From Myxococcales bacterium (GTDB lineage: Bacteria; Myxococcota; Myxococcia; Myxococcales; Anaeromyxobacteraceae), in NCBI GenBank assembly GCA_021784995.1, contig JAJYHA010000225.1, positions 1-10,197 on the forward strand: a stretch of 10,197 bases of DNA, in the 5' to 3' direction. Positions 1-7,011 of this stretch are shown in pieces (the stretch's first letter is position 1; each line of letters starts with the position of its first letter). The position numbers were made by a program, and so were the translations under genes. Below the pieces are notes generated by a model. That model was not told the origin of the DNA. It saw nothing but the letters and a program-made list of their open reading frames with translations, and did no database searches.

Positions 1-142
1 GCGCGCCTCCTCGGCCGCCTCCTCCTGCTCCTCGGCGCGATGCACCGCGCCGATCCGGTCTGGAGCGGCCTCGACGTCGCGCACCCGGGCGACCTGCGAC
101 GGCGCCCCGCCACGACGCTCCGGCCGGCGCCGGCCCGGCCGC
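1..142. other. Unassigned left edge, possible start of a minus-strand gene
   Basis: These 142 bases lie downstream of the hisN stop. The minus strand is open in one frame to the window edge. From a GTG at 84-82 that frame reads MRDVEAAPDRIGAVHRAEEQ and continues as a Glu/Ala-rich stretch, which looks like a charged helical protein. Only a weak AGGT lies upstream of the GTG. The plus strand is also open in one frame across the same bases and on into hisN, so composition alone does not decide between the strands. No terminator-like hairpin with a T-tract is visible here. I cannot assign a product. Confidence 0.3.
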
Positions 143-940
143 TCACCCCTCGCGGAGCGCCGCCAGGACCCGCTCGTGGACCGCGCCGTTCGACGCGACG
201 CAGTGGCCCGACGCGTGGGTCGGCGCGCCGGCGTGGTCGGTGAAGCGGCCGCCCGCCTCCTCGACGAGGATCTGGAGCGGCGCGATGTCCCAGAGCTGGA
301 CCCCCGCCTCGATCCAGGCCTCGGCCTGCCCCTTCAGCACGAGCGCGCAGCCCGCCAGGTCTCCGTAGCAACGCGCCGACTGCGCGGCGGTGGCGAGCCG
401 GGCGATCGGCGCGAGGAGGGGGGGCGCGAGGAGGACGTGGGGCTCGCCGAGCGAGAGCGTCGCCTCGCGCCAGTCCGCGATCCGCGACACGGCGAGCCGG
501 GCGGGCGGGCCGCCGGCGGTGGAGAGCCAGGCGCCGCGACCCCGCGCCGCCCAGTAGACCTCGGCGGCGACCGGGAGGGCCATGGCGCCGGCCACCACGG
601 CGCCGCGCTCCTCCAGCGCCACCAGCGGCCCCCAGAAGGCGCGCCCGCGGGTGAAGCCCTTCGTCCCGTCGAGCGGATCGACGATCCAGCGCCACTCGGC
701 GCTGCCGGGGTGGGCCCCGGTCTCCTCGCCGAGGAGGGCGTGGTCGGGGAAGGCGGCGCGGATCACCGCGACGATCGCCGCCTCGGCCTCGCGGTCGGCG
801 CGGGTGACGGGGGTCCGGTCGGGCTTCAGCTCGACGGCGAGGCCGGCGGAGAAGTGGCGGAGGCTCGCCGCGGCGCCCGCCTCGGCGGCGCGCCGGGCGG
901 TGGCCAGCGCCAGGTCGAGATCGAGGGACGGGGAGGGCAC
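143..940 (-). CDS. hisN: Histidinol-phosphatase, inositol monophosphatase family (HisN type)
   Basis: Probable Mg2+-dependent phosphatase that removes phosphate from L-histidinol phosphate, the next-to-last step of histidine synthesis, in the cytoplasm. With a GTG start at 940 it has 265 residues, the usual length for the family. Visible motifs are the metal-binding GEE (71-73), the family signature DPLDGT (88-93) in a WRWIVDPLDGTKGF context, and WDIAP (217-221) followed by EEAGG (227-231). PVTRADREAE (44-53) and the FWG after the DPLDGT loop (102-104) resemble HisN rather than SuhB or CysQ, but substrate specificity within this superfamily is hard to read from sequence. The frame stays open to a TTG at 976. 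That longer start lies in the T-tract of the preceding gene's terminator and adds 12 unconserved residues, so I reject it. There is no clear Shine-Dalgarno; a promoter ends 8 bases before the GTG, so the mRNA may be leaderless. No other his gene is in the window. Confidence 0.85.
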   Translation of the reverse strand: MPSPSLDLDLALATARRAAEAGAAASLRHFSAGLAVELKPDRTPVTRADREAEAAIVAVIRAAFPDHALLGEETGAHPGSAEWRWIVDPLDGTKGFTRGRAFWGPLVALEERGAVVAGAMALPVAAEVYWAARGRGAWLSTAGGPPARLAVSRIADWREATLSLGEPHVLLAPPLLAPIARLATAAQSARCYGDLAGCALVLKGQAEAWIEAGVQLWDIAPLQILVEEAGGRFTDHAGAPTHASGHCVASNGAVHERVLAALREG

Positions 941-948
941 GGGCCCCG

Positions 949-976
949 AGTGTAGGGACGGGCCGGCGAAAAGCAA
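949..976 (-). promoter_or_regulatory. Putative promoter of hisN
   Basis: On the minus strand TTGCTT (976-971) and TACACT (954-949) are separated by 16 bases, matching the sigma-70 consensus at 3 of 6 and 4 of 6 positions. The -10 ends 8 bases before the GTG at 940, so transcription would begin within about 3 bases of the start codon. The -35 overlaps the T-tract of the CoA-transferase terminator. Confidence 0.5.
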
Positions 977-1004
977 ACGGCGACCGCCCGGGGGCGGCCG
1001 CCGT
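968..1004 (-). terminator. Rho-independent terminator of the CoA-transferase gene
   Basis: Read on the minus strand, a hairpin has arms ACGGCG (pairs 1004-999 with 982-977) and CCGCCC/GGGCGG (997-992 with 989-984), with one mismatched pair (998/983) and a tiny loop. It is followed at once by TTGCTTTTC (976-968). A GC-rich stem with a T-rich tail, starting about 24 bases past the stop of the upstream gene, is a classic intrinsic terminator, and it stands out in sequence this GC-rich. Confidence 0.85.
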
Positions 1005-1027
1005 CGGTGGGACCTGGGGGCCGGGGG

Positions 1028-2548
1028 CTACTTCTTGGGCCGCATGTCGCCGGTCTGGAGGTACCGGGTGTGGAAGGCGAAGGCCTCGTGGAACATGTGG
1101 GGCGACTGGAGGCCGGCGCTCGGGGACTTCATCGCGCGCTTCATGTAGTCCCAGAGGATCGGGCGGTACTCCGGCGCCGCGGCCTTCTCGATGATCTCCT
1201 TGGCCTTCTCCTTGGGGGAGCGGCCGCGGAGGTCGGCGAAGCCGTACTCGGTCACGATCCCGTGCACGTCGTGCTCGGTGTGGTCGATGTGCGTGGCGAA
1301 GGGGACGATCGCCGAGATCTTCCCGTCCTTGGCCGTCGCGGGGGACATGAAGATCGTGTAGGCCGAGTTCCGGGCGAAGTCGCCCGACCCGCCGATGCCG
1401 TTCTCGATCCCCTTGCCGGCGATGTGGGTCGAGTTGACGTGGCCGTAGATGTCGGCCTCGACGAACCCGTTCATCGCGATGCAGCCGAGGCGGCGGATGA
1501 CCTCCGGGTTGTTGGAGATCTCCTGCGGGCGCAGGATGATCTGCTTCCGGTAGCGGTCGATGTTCTTGTTGAACCGGACCTGCCCCTCGGGGGAGACCGA
1601 GAAGGCCGTGGCCGACGCGACGCGGAGCTTGCCCGAGTCGAGCAGGTCGAGCATGCCGTCCTGGATCACCTCGGTGTAGCTGGTCATGTTCTCGAACGGC
1701 CCCTCGTTCAGGCCGACGAGGACGGCGTTGGCGATGTTGCCGACGCCCGACTGGAGGGGGTTCAGGTGCTTCGCCAGGCGCCCCGCCTTCACCTCGCCGT
1801 CGAAGAAGTCGAGGATGTGCTGGGCGATCTTCTTGTGGATCTCCTCCGGGGCCTTGAAGGGCGCGTTCCGGTCGGGGTTGGTGGTCTCGACGACGGCCAC
1901 GACCTTGCTCACGTCGATGGTCTGGTAGGGCGAGCCCTTGCGGTCGTCGGTGGCGAGGATCGGGATGGGCACGCGCTCGCCGTGGACCGGGTTGACCGAG
2001 ATGATGTCGTGCATCCCCTCGAGCCGCTCGTCCTGCCAGGAGTTCACCTCGAGGATGATCTTCTCGGCGTGCTCCAGATAGACGTTGTTGGCGCCGCAGG
2101 ACGAGGAGCAGACCAGCGAGCCGTCCTCGCGGATCTTGGTCACCTCGATCAGCGCGAAGTCGACCTTGCCGTAGTAGCCGTAGCGGACGAGCGTGCCCGC
2201 GTGGCTCAGGTGCATGTCCTGGTACTCGATGAGCCCGGCGTTGATCTTCTCGCGGGTCACCGCGTCCCCCTGGTAGGGGAAGCGGAACCGCGAGGCCTCG
2301 GTGAGGCTCATGATCGTGTCCTGCTCCGGGCCGGTCGAGGCGCCGGTGAGGACGTTGAGCTTCAGCGGCTTCCCCTTGAGGCGATCGTCGATGGCGCGCT
2401 TGGAGAGCGCGATCGGGACGGCCTTCGGGTAGCCGGCGCCCGTGAAGCCGGACATGCCGACGGTGGAGCCGTTCGGGATGAGGGCGGCGGCGGCCTCGGC
2501 GCTCATCACCTTGGCCTTGAGCCCCTTGTGGAGAATCCGGTCTGCCAT
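1028..2548 (-). CDS. Acetyl-CoA hydrolase/transferase family CoA-transferase (succinyl-CoA:acetate type)
   Basis: Cytoplasmic class I CoA-transferase that probably moves CoA between acetate and succinate or a similar short acid. It has 506 residues, nearly the length of AarC from Acetobacter. The N-terminal half carries the transferase fold. The catalytic glutamate is expected at E293 in SYTEVIQDGMLDLL (290-303), just after GVGNIANAV (268-276). The CoA-binding and oxyanion loop appears as GIGGSGDFARN (384-394). ATG at 2548 is preceded by GAGGAGG (2562-2556) with 7-base spacing, so the start is firm. It sits 143 bases from the plsB stop and ends at its own terminator, so it is probably monocistronic. 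Family members act as acetate:succinate, propionate:succinate or butyrate-type transferases, or as nominal hydrolases; the sequence alone does not settle the acid used. Roles in acetate assimilation or in a modified TCA cycle are inferences from the family. Confidence 0.93.
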   Translation of the reverse strand: MADRILHKGLKAKVMSAEAAAALIPNGSTVGMSGFTGAGYPKAVPIALSKRAIDDRLKGKPLKLNVLTGASTGPEQDTIMSLTEASRFRFPYQGDAVTREKINAGLIEYQDMHLSHAGTLVRYGYYGKVDFALIEVTKIREDGSLVCSSSCGANNVYLEHAEKIILEVNSWQDERLEGMHDIISVNPVHGERVPIPILATDDRKGSPYQTIDVSKVVAVVETTNPDRNAPFKAPEEIHKKIAQHILDFFDGEVKAGRLAKHLNPLQSGVGNIANAVLVGLNEGPFENMTSYTEVIQDGMLDLLDSGKLRVASATAFSVSPEGQVRFNKNIDRYRKQIILRPQEISNNPEVIRRLGCIAMNGFVEADIYGHVNSTHIAGKGIENGIGGSGDFARNSAYTIFMSPATAKDGKISAIVPFATHIDHTEHDVHGIVTEYGFADLRGRSPKEKAKEIIEKAAAPEYRPILWDYMKRAMKSPSAGLQSPHMFHEAFAFHTRYLQTGDMRPKK

Positions 2549-2691
2549 CGGTCAGCCTCCTCGATCTTCGTCCCAGGTCTCGGGCGGAATGGATGGATCG
2601 CTACCAGGACTGCGAAGTTGTTGCGCGGGCCACGGAGATTAGTCGAAAGGCGCACCGGCGCGAAAGGGAAGAACGCGCGTGCCGCTCGAGA

Positions 2692-5202
2692 TCATTGCGC
2701 GAGATGGCGAGCGATTCCGTCGATGATCTCCGAGAGCGGCGGCCCCGACTGCGGCAGCTCGACGCGGTCCCCCGGCCCGGAGCTCGCGGCGAGGTGGCCG
2801 GTCGAGACGAGCCACTCGATCGCGTTCTCGATCGTCGCGCGGGAGAGCGACTCGCGGTGGGCGAGCCGGCCCGAGAGGTAGGCGGCGCGGCCGCGGTCGA
2901 GCGCGAGCCGCACCAGCGCGCGTCGCTCCGCCGGCTGACGCGCCGCGCCACCGAGGGCCGCCGCCGAGGAGTCGGCGACGAGCCAGTACGCCTCGAGGGG
3001 GGGGCGGAGGAAGGCGGCGAGGAAGGGGATGGTCTCCCGATCGGCGGCGCGCCGGAGCCGCGCGTCGTCGACGGCGACGGCGCCCAGCCGCTCGAGGGCC
3101 GCGAGGTGCTCGTCGAAGACCTCCCCCGAGGAGGCCCCGGGGCGGTAGGTGAACTCGAGCTTGAGGAGCCGCGAGAGCCACCGGGCCTCGTGGCGCGCCG
3201 CCGCCACGGTCGTCTCCTCGCCGGCCGCCCGCACCGCCTCGGCGACGATCGCCGGCGCGACGAAGCGGTGGATCACCGCGTTGCGGTGGTAGTCGAGGAG
3301 CGGTCGCCGCTCGTCGGGGACGAGGTAGATCGTCTCCCCGGCGGCCCGCTCGGCCCGGACGAGCCCGGTCGCCTCGAGGCGGCGGAGCGCGTCGGCCACC
3401 GGCCCGGGCCGCCCCGGATCGCTCGGCGTCCCGGCGAGCCCGCGGGCGAAGCGGGCGCCGCCCTGGGAGGCGAGGTACCGGAGGAGCTCCACCCGCCGGC
3501 CGAGCTCGGCCGCGCCGAGGCCGCGGCGGCCGTGCGAGAGGAGCGCCGAGGCGACGAGGCCGACCGGGGTGATGGTGACCGCGCGGCCGATGCCGTACGC
3601 GATCCGGGTCGCCAGCGCCCGGACCAGGGCCCGGCGCGCCTTCCCGGGCGACCCGGCCGCGGGGCCCTCCTCGGCGGCCGGCAGGAGCGGCGCCGGCTCC
3701 GCGGGGTGGCCGGCCGCCACCGCCCGGAGCGAGATGGGCGGCTCGAACTGGACGTGCACCCGCTGGTAGCGGCGGAAGAGGACGCGGACCGCGCCGAGCA
3801 GGGACCGTAGGCTCTCCTTGCGCTTCTCGCCGCCGGCGAGCTCCCGCGCGTAGCTGGTCGCCTCGATGAGCTGCTCGTAGTCGATGGCGACCGGGACGAA
3901 GAGCACGTCCGGCGCCGCGCCGTCGAGCCAGGCGTCGACCTCCATGGAGAGGAGCCCGGTGCGCGGGGGGAGGAGCTTCCCGGTGCGGCTCCGGCTCCCC
4001 TCCAGGTAGAACTCCTGCGGGAAGCGCTCGCGGAGCAGGTGCTTCACGTAGGCGCGGAGCACCGGGGTGTACACCGGGTCGCCCTTCAGCGAGCGGCGGA
4101 TGAAGAAGGCGCCGCCGCGCCGCGCGAGCGCGCCGAAGGGCCAGAAGGAGAGGTTGATCCCGGCGGCGACGTGCGGCGCCGGGAGGCCGTGCTCGTAGAG
4201 CAGCCAGGGCAGGACGAGGAAGTCGACGTAGCTCTTGTGGCTCGGGCAGAAGACGAGCGGCGCGTCCCCCGCCGCCCGCACCACGCGCGCGAGCCCCTCC
4301 TCGTCGACCTCGACCGAGTCGTAGAGCTTCCGGAACACCGGGGTGAGCGCCGCCCGGAGGAGGCGCACCAGGTTCGGATCGTAGCGGCTGGCGATCTCCC
4401 GGAGGCAGCGCTCGGACTCGGCGGCGACGGCGGCCGGCGTCCGGCCGGTGTCGGCGGCGCTCCGCGCGAGCGCGCTCCGCAGCGTCCGGTCGCGCAGCAC
4501 CTTGGCGCGGACCCGCTGCGGGGTGGTGAGCGGCGGGCCCACGGCCGCCCGGAGCGCCCGCGCGAGGCGCTGGTGGACGACCCCGCGCGCCGCCTCGGCG
4601 ATCCGCTCGTCCGTCGCCTCCGGGCGCGACGCCAGCGCGCCCGCCAGGTCGACCGGGCGCCCGATCGAGAGGAAGGCGCGGCGGAAGTTCCGGAGGAAGG
4701 CGACGAGGTTGGCGAACGCGGAGGGCGCGTCGGGGGAGCCGTACAGGACGTCCCAGATCGACCCCTCGACCCGCTGCGCCCGGCGGCTCCAGAGGAGGAG
4801 GGCGGGCACCAGGGAGATGGGGCGGTCGAGCGAGCGCTGCCGGCGGACCAGGGCGGCGAACGGCTCGAGCGGCGCGTCCCCGGTCAGGAAGAGGACCGAG
4901 GACTGGCCGTCGCGCAGCGCCCGGAGGAGGGCGCGCCGGGAGCGGGGGAGGCGGGTCAGCGCGGCCGGCAGCCCGCGGAGCCCGGGGGCGGCGCGCAGGG
5001 GCGGGAGGGCGTGCCGGCGGAGGAACCAGCGGAGGTAGAGGACGTCGAGGAGGCGCGGGCGCCGGACGACGAAGACCAGCCCGCCGCGCGCGGCGAGCGC
5101 GGCGAGCTCGCCCGGGGTCTCCACGGCCACCCGCACCGGCTCGAAGAGCCGTCCCAGGAGCCCCCCTCCGGCGGAGGGGGCGGGGCGCGGGGAGTCGGCC
5201 AC
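2692..5202 (-). CDS. plsB: Glycerol-3-phosphate 1-O-acyltransferase, PlsB type
   Basis: Inner-membrane-associated enzyme that acylates sn-glycerol-3-phosphate at position 1, the first step of phospholipid synthesis. It has 836 residues against about 807 in E. coli. All acyltransferase blocks are present in order: the catalytic HxxxxD as SHKSYVDFL (H322, D327), GGAFFIRR (363-370) for glycerol-3-phosphate binding, EGSRSRTGK (401-409), and VPVAIDYE (436-443). The C-terminal part keeps a YxRNxxxH-like element, DYHRNAVIH (637-645), typical of PlsB rather than of short PlsC proteins. The GTG start lies 3 bases after the stop of the HEAT gene and has no Shine-Dalgarno, so expression probably depends on translational coupling. 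A strong GC hairpin lies just inside the coding start (5162-5180). The first 35 or so residues are proline/glycine-rich and unconserved, so a somewhat later start is possible. Confidence 0.92.
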   Translation of the reverse strand: MADSPRPAPSAGGGLLGRLFEPVRVAVETPGELAALAARGGLVFVVRRPRLLDVLYLRWFLRRHALPPLRAAPGLRGLPAALTRLPRSRRALLRALRDGQSSVLFLTGDAPLEPFAALVRRQRSLDRPISLVPALLLWSRRAQRVEGSIWDVLYGSPDAPSAFANLVAFLRNFRRAFLSIGRPVDLAGALASRPEATDERIAEAARGVVHQRLARALRAAVGPPLTTPQRVRAKVLRDRTLRSALARSAADTGRTPAAVAAESERCLREIASRYDPNLVRLLRAALTPVFRKLYDSVEVDEEGLARVVRAAGDAPLVFCPSHKSYVDFLVLPWLLYEHGLPAPHVAAGINLSFWPFGALARRGGAFFIRRSLKGDPVYTPVLRAYVKHLLRERFPQEFYLEGSRSRTGKLLPPRTGLLSMEVDAWLDGAAPDVLFVPVAIDYEQLIEATSYARELAGGEKRKESLRSLLGAVRVLFRRYQRVHVQFEPPISLRAVAAGHPAEPAPLLPAAEEGPAAGSPGKARRALVRALATRIAYGIGRAVTITPVGLVASALLSHGRRGLGAAELGRRVELLRYLASQGGARFARGLAGTPSDPGRPGPVADALRRLEATGLVRAERAAGETIYLVPDERRPLLDYHRNAVIHRFVAPAIVAEAVRAAGEETTVAAARHEARWLSRLLKLEFTYRPGASSGEVFDEHLAALERLGAVAVDDARLRRAADRETIPFLAAFLRPPLEAYWLVADSSAAALGGAARQPAERRALVRLALDRGRAAYLSGRLAHRESLSRATIENAIEWLVSTGHLAASSGPGDRVELPQSGPPLSEIIDGIARHLAQ
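5162..5180 (-). repeat. Perfect inverted repeat at the start of plsB
   Basis: CCCCCTCCG and CGGAGGGGG face each other around a single central base, giving about 7 GC pairs with a 5-base loop in RNA. It begins about 22 bases inside the plsB reading frame (around residues 8-14). It has no T-tract, so it is not an intrinsic terminator. It may limit ribosome entry when the upstream gene is not being translated, which is inference. Confidence 0.6.
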
Positions 5203-5205
5203 GGA

Positions 5206-5955
5206 TCAGCCGCGTTTCTTGACGCGGCCCTCCCGGTCGAGGAACCAGGGCTCGGCGATCAGCGGCTCGACGCGCGGGCGGTATCCCGCGACGTCGGCCT
5301 GGTGGGTGGCGAGCGCGGTGAGCACCTCCCCGCGAACCCGGGCGTTGCCGGCGTCCCGGACGAGGAGCTCGAGGAGCGCGACCCGGATCGGCTCGCTCGG
5401 CGCGCGGAGCGCGAGCAGCCGGGTCGCCCGGATCCGCACGTCGTCGGAGAAGTCCTCGAGGAGCGCGACGACCGCCGGCTCGAGGGCGTCGGAGGCGGCG
5501 CCCGGGTGGTGCTCGGCGAGCCAGGCGAGCAGGGTGAGCTTCTTCTCCGGGTCGCGGGTGTAGACGGTGGCGAGGCGCGCGAGCTCCGCCACCGTGATCG
5601 CGACGACCTCCTCCGAGGTCGCCACGCCGGCGAGCGCCTGGAGCCCCCAGCTGACGCCCGCCTCGTGCTTCTGGAGGAAGGCGGTCACCGGGGCGATCGC
5701 GTCGCGCCCCGCCTCCAGGAGGTGCCCGAGCGCGAGCTCCTTCTCCTCCTGGTCGGTGATCCCCGGCTCGGAGTGGATGGTGAAGCGGAGGCAGAGGGTC
5801 TCGAGGGACCCGGCCGTGCGCTCGCGGCCGAGCTGGTCGATCGCCTTCTGGCGGTTCTCCGGCGGCCCGTACCGCTCCGTCAGCCTCCGCGCCAGCTTGC
5901 GCCGCGCCGCGTCCTCCCGCGTCGAGGGCGAGCCGAACAGATCGAAGATGCCCAT
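5206..5955 (-). CDS. HEAT-repeat protein of unknown function
   Basis: A 249-residue soluble protein made mostly of paired helices. From about residue 75 there are successive HEAT/Armadillo-like units, such as EAGRDAIAPVTAFLQKHEAG, SEEVVAITVAELARLA, and SDDVRIRATRLLALRA followed by RVALLELLVRD and ARVRGEVLTALATH. No catalytic motif, signal peptide or membrane segment is seen. Such solenoids usually act as protein-binding scaffolds. ATG at 5955 has GGAGG (5965-5961) 5 bases upstream, so the start is secure. It lies 48 bases after the dnaJ-like gene and 3 bases before plsB, so the three are probably one transcript. It ends in KKRG after a WFLDREGRV segment. The placement suggests a link to the chaperone or to the membrane acyltransferase, but no function can be assigned. 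Confidence 0.85.
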   Translation of the reverse strand: MGIFDLFGSPSTREDAARRKLARRLTERYGPPENRQKAIDQLGRERTAGSLETLCLRFTIHSEPGITDQEEKELALGHLLEAGRDAIAPVTAFLQKHEAGVSWGLQALAGVATSEEVVAITVAELARLATVYTRDPEKKLTLLAWLAEHHPGAASDALEPAVVALLEDFSDDVRIRATRLLALRAPSEPIRVALLELLVRDAGNARVRGEVLTALATHQADVAGYRPRVEPLIAEPWFLDREGRVKKRG

Positions 5956-5969
5956 CGAGACCTCCGGCC

Positions 5970-5999
5970 GGGCCCGCTCCGGCGGGTGGCGTCGGGCCC
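5970..5999 (-). repeat. Inverted repeat between dnaJ-like and HEAT genes
   Basis: GGGCCCG (5970-5976) and CGGGCCC (5993-5999) form a 7-pair stem with a 16-base loop in the 48-base spacer. No T-tract follows on either strand, so it does not look like an intrinsic terminator. It could stabilise a processed end or lower expression of the downstream genes, which is inference. In sequence this GC-rich a 7-base repeat may also be chance. Confidence 0.4.
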
Positions 6000-6003
6000 C
6001 GTT

Positions 6004-6966
6004 CTACAACGAGATGTCGCCGCGCGGATCGGCCTTGTAGAGCGGGGCGAGCGGCGCGACCGCGCGGGCGAGCTCCTCGGTCGCCTCCGGCAGGATCAGC
6101 CGCACGACCGCGTACAGGTCGCCGCGCCGTCCCCCGTCCTGTTCCGGGAGCCCCTTGCCGCGCAGCCGGATGCGGGTCCCGCTCTGGGCGCCGGCCGGGA
6201 CCTTGAACCGGACCTTCCCGTCGAAGGTCGGCAGCTCCACGTCGGCGCCGAGGACCGCCTCGGGGACGGTGACCGGGAGATCGAGCGACAGGTCCCGTCC
6301 GTCGACCCGGACGAGCGGGTGCGGCCGGAGCCGGATGCGCAGGAGGAGGTTGCCGGGGGGGGCGCCGCGCTCGCCCGGGCCCCCCTGGCCGGCCAGCCGG
6401 ATCCGGGACCCGTCGACGAGCCCGGGCCGCAGGGTGATCCGGAGGGTGCGGCCGTCGACGCGGACGTCGCGAGCGCCGCCGATCACCGCCTCGCGCAGAT
6501 CGATCTCCAGGTCGGCCTCCACGTCGGCGCCGGGCCGCGCCGGCGCCGTGTGGCGGGCGCGGGCGCCGCGGCCGGCGCGCTGGCCGAAGAGGGTGTCGAA
6601 GACCGAGCCGAAGTCGAACGGGCCGTACCCCTCCACGTTGACCGTGGAGAAGTCCCCGAAGTCGAAGGGCTGGCCGCCGGGGGGCGCGCCCTGGCGGCGC
6701 CACCGGCGGACCTCCTCGGCGCGCCGCTCGTCGAAGCCGCTCCGCAGCGCGTCGGGGCCGAACTCGTCGTAGAGCTTCCGCCGGCCCGCGTCGGAGAGCA
6801 CCTCGAAGGCGGCCGTCACCTCCTTGAACCGCTCCTCGGCCGCCTTGTTGCCGGGGTTGACGTCCGGGTGGTGCTGCTTCGCGAGCTTCCGGTAGGCCTT
6901 CTTGAGCTCCTCGGCGGTGGCCGTGCGGGGGACGCCCAGGATCTGGTAGAGGTCGCGGTCTGGCAC
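6004..6966 (-). CDS. DnaJ-like co-chaperone without zinc finger (CbpA type)
   Basis: Type II J-domain protein, expected to bring unfolded clients to DnaK and stimulate its ATPase in the cytoplasm. It has 320 residues. The J domain spans about 5-70 with the essential HPD at 33-35 in [21 protein letters not shown] Gly/Phe-containing linker (about 92-130) follows, with [16 protein letters not shown] near its end. Two beta-rich client-binding domains run from about 148 to 295, with [11 protein letters not shown] (188-198) and [10 protein letters not shown] (265-274) as the repeated core. The protein has no cysteine, so the CXXCXGXG zinc module of true DnaJ is absent. The GTG at 6966 overlaps the only Shine-Dalgarno-like GGGGAGG, which is too close to serve it, and no other in-frame start lies nearby. 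A promoter placed so that transcription begins at the GTG suggests a leaderless mRNA. It heads the operon with the HEAT gene and plsB. Confidence 0.93.
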   Translation of the reverse strand: MPDRDLYQILGVPRTATAEELKKAYRKLAKQHHPDVNPGNKAAEERFKEVTAAFEVLSDAGRRKLYDEFGPDALRSGFDERRAEEVRRWRRQGAPPGGQPFDFGDFSTVNVEGYGPFDFGSVFDTLFGQRAGRGARARHTAPARPGADVEADLEIDLREAVIGGARDVRVDGRTLRITLRPGLVDGSRIRLAGQGGPGERGAPPGNLLLRIRLRPHPLVRVDGRDLSLDLPVTVPEAVLGADVELPTFDGKVRFKVPAGAQSGTRIRLRGKGLPEQDGGRRGDLYAVVRLILPEATEELARAVAPLAPLYKADPRGDISL

Positions 6967-6972
6967 CTCCCC

Positions 6973-7000
6973 AACGTAGCGCGCCGGGGGGTGCCGTCAA
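6973..7000 (-). promoter_or_regulatory. Promoter of the dnaJ-like operon
   Basis: On the minus strand TTGACG (7000-6995, 5 of 6 to consensus) and TACGTT (6978-6973, TAnnnT) are 16 bases apart. Exactly 6 bases separate the -10 from the GTG at 6966, which places the expected +1 on the start codon. The -35 sits over the ATG at 7000 of the divergent gene. Confidence 0.6.
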
Positions 7001-7011
7001 TGGAGGACGCA

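Noticed and set aside
941..976. TTG at 976 as the hisN start
   Set aside because: It lies in the terminator T-tract, within the -35 of the likely hisN promoter, and adds residues that do not match the family.
2549..2691. Promoter for the CoA-transferase gene in the 143-base spacer
   Set aside because: A TAATCT (2641-2636, minus strand) could be a -10, but the matching -35 position holds TTCGCG, which is too poor. A promoter is likely here but I cannot place it. No T-tract terminator for plsB is seen either; the one short GCGC stem near 2652-2663 is too weak.
1007..2881. 624-codon plus-strand frame
   Set aside because: It is the antisense shadow of the CoA-transferase gene, which has intact motifs, a good ribosome binding site and a terminator.
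4039..6999. Stop-free plus-strand frame running into the SurA-like gene
   Set aside because: It is antisense to plsB, the HEAT gene and dnaJ and shows no domain. Only the last 195-199 codons are supported, with a Shine-Dalgarno at 7002-7006.
2639..7000. Stop-free frame of 1453 codons on the minus strand
   Set aside because: It runs across three genes with clear domains in other frames (DnaJ-like, HEAT, PlsB), and its translation is low-complexity Arg/Pro/Ala/Gly. Long open frames are expected at this GC content.
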